A program made the position numbers and the translations under genes. From contig CAYXVE010000005.1 in NCBI GenBank assembly GCA_964468435.1, positions 83,276-147,275 on the forward strand: a DNA stretch of 64,000 bases. Direction: 5' to 3'. The DNA comes from JBCCTX01 sp964468435 (GTDB lineage Bacteria > Bacteroidota > Bacteroidia > J057). This document shows positions 61,415 to 64,000 of this stretch, in pieces (position 1 is the stretch's first letter; the number at the start of each line of letters is the position of its first letter). The notes beneath the pieces were generated by a model. The model did not search any database and was not told the DNA's origin. It worked only from the letters and a program-made list of their open reading frames with translations.

Positions 61415-63652
61415 ATGACCCATCCAAGATGTTTACCGCTTTTCATTTTCTTCCTGCTAATTTTTTGCGCTGGGAGTACTATGGCTCAATCTGATCTGGA
61501 CATCATCCAGGACCGCATCTTACACGAACTCCTGGAAGCTGAGGTCAATGATGATGAAATAGCTCAACTGCTGGAATCCCAGCAAAATGACGGAACCTGG
61601 CCCGGAATCAACTATGAGGATGTGTCCCGTACTGGCTTCGAACACCGGTGGCATCTCTCAAATATGGTAGACCTTGCGCGAGCTTATCATGCTCAGTCCT
61701 CAGGCCATCACCAATCAACATCTGTCAAAGAAGCTATTGAATTAGCATTAACCAACTGGGTGGAAAACGATTACATCTGCGACAACTGGTGGCACAACCA
61801 GATCGGTACACCCGGAAATCTGGTGTCTCTGATGCTGATCATCGGGGATAAACTGGATCAGAACCTGGTACAAAAGGCTCAACCCATGATCGGACGCGCA
61901 CATGTAGATGCTCCTGGAGCACGTCCTGGCGGCGACCGCATCAAGATCGCGGGTATACAGGCCAAAAATGCCTTGTTTCTGGGAGATGCTGAGACCTTTG
62001 ACCAAGTGGTGCGGATTATTGAAAGCGAGATTAAATTCTCTGAGTGGGTTGGTGCTGAATACGGTTACGGATTCCGGAATATCCCCACAGGTTTTTCTAA
62101 TCGTCAGATGGGAGGGCGTGGTATACAGCACGACAACAGTTTTCATCACCGGGTAGATGGGGTAAACAATACCCTCTCTTACGGACTAGGTTACGCAGCT
62201 GCTTTTGCTGAGTGGGCCGCGTATACCAGAAATACCAAATTCGCATTTTCCGATGAACGGCTTCAACCCCTAATTGATTACTTCCTGGATGGGATCTGTA
62301 AAACCGCGGTATATGGTAAATTTCCCGATCCCGGAGCCAAAAACCGCAGTACCAGCCGGCCAGGTACTCTAAAACCCTATAGCGCCTCCCTTGCAGAGAA
62401 GTTATTGCAGACTTCTGAGTACCGGAAAAAGGAGCTTCAGGAGATCGTAGACATACGTCATGAGGGAATCAAACCTACCTTATCCCATGCCACCTATTAC
62501 TGGCATAGTGAGCATTTTTCCTTTCAGCGTCCGGACTGGTTTGCCTCAGTAAGGATGTACTCTACCCGGACCCATAACATGGAAGTACCTTATAACAGTG
62601 AAGGACTGCTCAATCACCACCGGGGTGATGGGGTCAATCATCTTTCTATCAAAGGCGATGAGTACTACGATATCTGGCCGGTATATGATTACCAAAAAAT
62701 ACCTGGTGCCACTATTTTGCAAAAGCCTGAGCTTCCTTCACATAGAGAAATCCAACAACTCGGATATACTGATTTTGTGGGTGCAGCGACAGACGGAATC
62801 TATGGCACCGCAGCCTTTGACTTTCGCAGTGCGCACGATCCGCTGATCGCACGTAAAGCCTGGTTCTTCTTTGATGAACAGTACGTATGTCTTGGAGCGG
62901 GTATTTCTTCCCAAAACCGGGAATTGCCTGTACTGACTACTTTAAATCAGGCGCATCTTCGTGGGGATGTGCTGGTGGGAGTTGGAACCGAGACCTCCAT
63001 GCTGGAACAAGGTGAACACACCATTGAAGAAGTGAACTATGTGTATCACGACCAGGTAGGCTACGTATTTCCCCAACCCACTACCGTGCATGCCAGCAAC
63101 CACGAACAAAGCGGTTCCTGGTGGCGCATCAACAAGCAGAGTGATTCGCCTAAAGATGAAATCAAGCTTGACGTATTCAGCCTCTGGCTAGATCACGGTA
63201 TCAGACCTAGCGATACGACTTACCAGTATATCATCATCCCAGCAACTACTCAGGAACAACTGGCACAAAATTCTTCAAGCAGAGATATTTCTATTCTGTC
63301 CAATACTCCACAAGTTCAAGCGGTAGCGCATACAGGATTGAATATGTACCAGTCCGTTTTCTACCAGGCGGGGGAAATAACGATAGGAAATGGTATTTCC
63401 CTTACTGCTCATACTCCTGGGATCGCCATGTTACAAAGCACACCAAGAGGTGATTACCAGATCACCGTCTCCGATCCCAACCGGGAACTCAAGACGATGC
63501 ACCTCTCGCTTTCCCAGCGTCTTGATGCTGAGGGAACGGGATATCGCGTCTTTTGGGATGAACAGGAACAGATGAGTGAGCTTCTTATTGATCTACCACA
63601 AGGGCAGTATGCAGGAAGTAGTGTTACCGTGTTATTACAGAACCTTGAATAG
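61415..63652 (+). CDS. Polysaccharide lyase family 8 (hyaluronan/chondroitin-type)
   Basis: 745 residues. Signal peptide ending STMAQ (cleavage near 25). An alpha-toroid catalytic domain (about 30-345) with ICDNWWHNQIGTPGN, GYGFRNIPTGFSNRQMGGRG, QHDNSFHHRVDGVNNTLSYG (candidate catalytic His244/245 and Tyr256) is followed by a beta-supersandwich domain with SVRMYSTRTHNMEVPYNSEG, NHHRGDGVNHL and IPGATILQKPELP. This is the PL8 pattern: beta-elimination of uronic-acid linkages in hyaluronan, chondroitin or xanthan. With sulfatase next door, sulfated glycosaminoglycan is the best guess. No SusC/SusD pair is in the window, so import is encoded elsewhere or absent. Confidence 0.85.
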   Translation: MTHPRCLPLFIFFLLIFCAGSTMAQSDLDIIQDRILHELLEAEVNDDEIAQLLESQQNDGTWPGINYEDVSRTGFEHRWHLSNMVDLARAYHAQSSGHHQSTSVKEAIELALTNWVENDYICDNWWHNQIGTPGNLVSLMLIIGDKLDQNLVQKAQPMIGRAHVDAPGARPGGDRIKIAGIQAKNALFLGDAETFDQVVRIIESEIKFSEWVGAEYGYGFRNIPTGFSNRQMGGRGIQHDNSFHHRVDGVNNTLSYGLGYAAAFAEWAAYTRNTKFAFSDERLQPLIDYFLDGICKTAVYGKFPDPGAKNRSTSRPGTLKPYSASLAEKLLQTSEYRKKELQEIVDIRHEGIKPTLSHATYYWHSEHFSFQRPDWFASVRMYSTRTHNMEVPYNSEGLLNHHRGDGVNHLSIKGDEYYDIWPVYDYQKIPGATILQKPELPSHREIQQLGYTDFVGAATDGIYGTAAFDFRSAHDPLIARKAWFFFDEQYVCLGAGISSQNRELPVLTTLNQAHLRGDVLVGVGTETSMLEQGEHTIEEVNYVYHDQVGYVFPQPTTVHASNHEQSGSWWRINKQSDSPKDEIKLDVFSLWLDHGIRPSDTTYQYIIIPATTQEQLAQNSSSRDISILSNTPQVQAVAHTGLNMYQSVFYQAGEITIGNGISLTAHTPGIAMLQSTPRGDYQITVSDPNRELKTMHLSLSQRLDAEGTGYRVFWDEQEQMSELLIDLPQGQYAGSSVTVLLQNLE

Positions 63653-64000
63653 CATATTGGATATCCTTCACATAATAAAACATAATGTAAAAGGAACAGT
63701 ATTCCAGATATATCTGTCATACTTCCTAATAGCCGACCTTGGTAAGTAAGTATTGCGACAATATTAGATGTGGTAAATATTGCAAATCCCGATATAAATA
63801 GTTCGCTAACTCCCAGCCTGCCGGTAGCCCCCCTTGTGCGACGCGCTGTCCGGTTAAAGAGGGCAAGATGGAGGATATTTCATACATTCTTTAACCCTGC
63901 CCCCCTTAAAAACAATCAGCTAGGATATTTGAAGACGACCAAATCGTATCCGTCCGGCTAATCCCGTCTGTCATCGCGTCGAATGATTGCGGATCTTAGC
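63653..64000. other. 348-bp end region, no gene recognised
   Basis: No frame gives a recognisable protein; the 63-codon frame near 63770 uses a GTG start and lacks any motif. The segment carries dispersed-repeat copy B (63802-63845) and a C-rich run (CCCTGCCCCCCTT near 63895). Confidence 0.5.
63802..63845 (-). repeat. Copy B of the 40-bp dispersed repeat
   Basis: Read on the minus strand it gives TCGCACAAGGGGGGCTACC and GGCAGGCTGGGAGTTAGCG, matching copy A at 28273-28316 at about 34 of 40 positions with one indel. The pair lie 35 kb apart in opposite orientation, both between genes. Confidence 0.55.

Noticed and set aside
63770..63961. A 63-codon frame at the right end
   Set aside because: It starts at GTG, has no recognisable domain, and is crossed by dispersed-repeat copy B, which would not be expected in a coding region.
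1..64000. tRNA, rRNA and CRISPR elements
   Set aside because: I looked for TTCGAATC/GGTTCRA-type arms, rRNA-like runs and regularly spaced repeats. Hits such as the GGTTCGAACC near 55637 lie inside coding genes, and no array spacing was seen.

Overview
The window is chromosomal DNA from a member of the Bacteroidota, most likely a marine Cytophagales-type bacterium. The evidence is: type IX secretion (T9SS) sorting domains at 1-348 and 37735-38694 plus a decayed one at 7561-8154; a PorD (DUF4835) gene; a DUF6089/PorG-like barrel; three OmpH/Skp genes beside BamA; TAnnTTTG-type promoter elements; and lipoproteins with Bacteroidota-style signals. GC content is moderate. I saw no rRNA, tRNA or CRISPR array. 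Functions are read from motifs and family knowledge only; no search was run.

Layout. 0-6.2 kb: end of a T9SS cargo gene, a TPR lipoprotein, an EamA transporter, a two-domain VOC protein and a long acyltransferase. 6.4-8.8 kb: an accessory patch with a truncated AAA_14-type ATPase, a 236-aa protein with the LSGC motif and Cys/His pair of the CNF1/BLF1 deamidase fold, a wrecked T9SS cargo gene, and a small YopT-like cysteine protease. 8.8-16.4 kb: sbcD without sbcC, plsC, then the envelope block uppS-bamA-ompH x3 on the minus strand. 16.6-22.6 kb: a P-loop/DRTGG protein, a receiver-only regulator, an OmpA protein, a GT-C glycosyltransferase and an LptF/G permease. 22.8-27.7 kb: bamD, rpoZ-coaBC-porD, scpA and a low-molecular-weight phosphatase. 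28-34 kb: Nudix, MltG, DUF2937, VanZ, 2-oxoglutarate dehydrogenase E2 and a methyltransferase. 34.4-38.7 kb: a 1050-aa sortilin/BNR-repeat protein and a T9SS-exported DNRLRE protein. 38.9-42.1 kb: a decaying polysaccharide locus (broken deacetylase, flippase, glycosyltransferase). 42.2-48.1 kb: sulfatase, MarR regulator divergent from a TonB-dependent receptor with a palindromic operator candidate between them, and phenylalanine hydroxylase. 48.2-55 kb: a minus-strand housekeeping block (alpha/beta hydrolase, CBS, a second BamA-like barrel, NAD kinase, DUF6089, preceded by CvpA, YqeY and a thioredoxin-like protein). 55.4-63.7 kb: homocysteine methyltransferase-like protein, a broken FAD oxidoreductase, then a catabolic cluster of sulfatase, DUF5060 hydrolase and PL8 lyase.

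How the parts work together. BamA, BamD, OmpH, LptF/G, UppS, MltG and the acyltransferases build the envelope. PorD and the DUF6089 protein belong to the machine that exports the sorting-domain proteins. The last 8 kb looks like a surface/periplasmic pathway for a sulfated uronic-acid polysaccharide such as a glycosaminoglycan.

Most worth attention: the two adjacent effector-like enzymes at 6.6-8.8 kb; a family of near-identical 3'-end hairpins spread over the window; the CGTATT operator pair at 44.5 kb; a dispersed repeat of about 40 bp; and separation by about 32 kb of two blocks (nadK-porG and uppS-bamA-ompH) that I recall as usually contiguous in this phylum.
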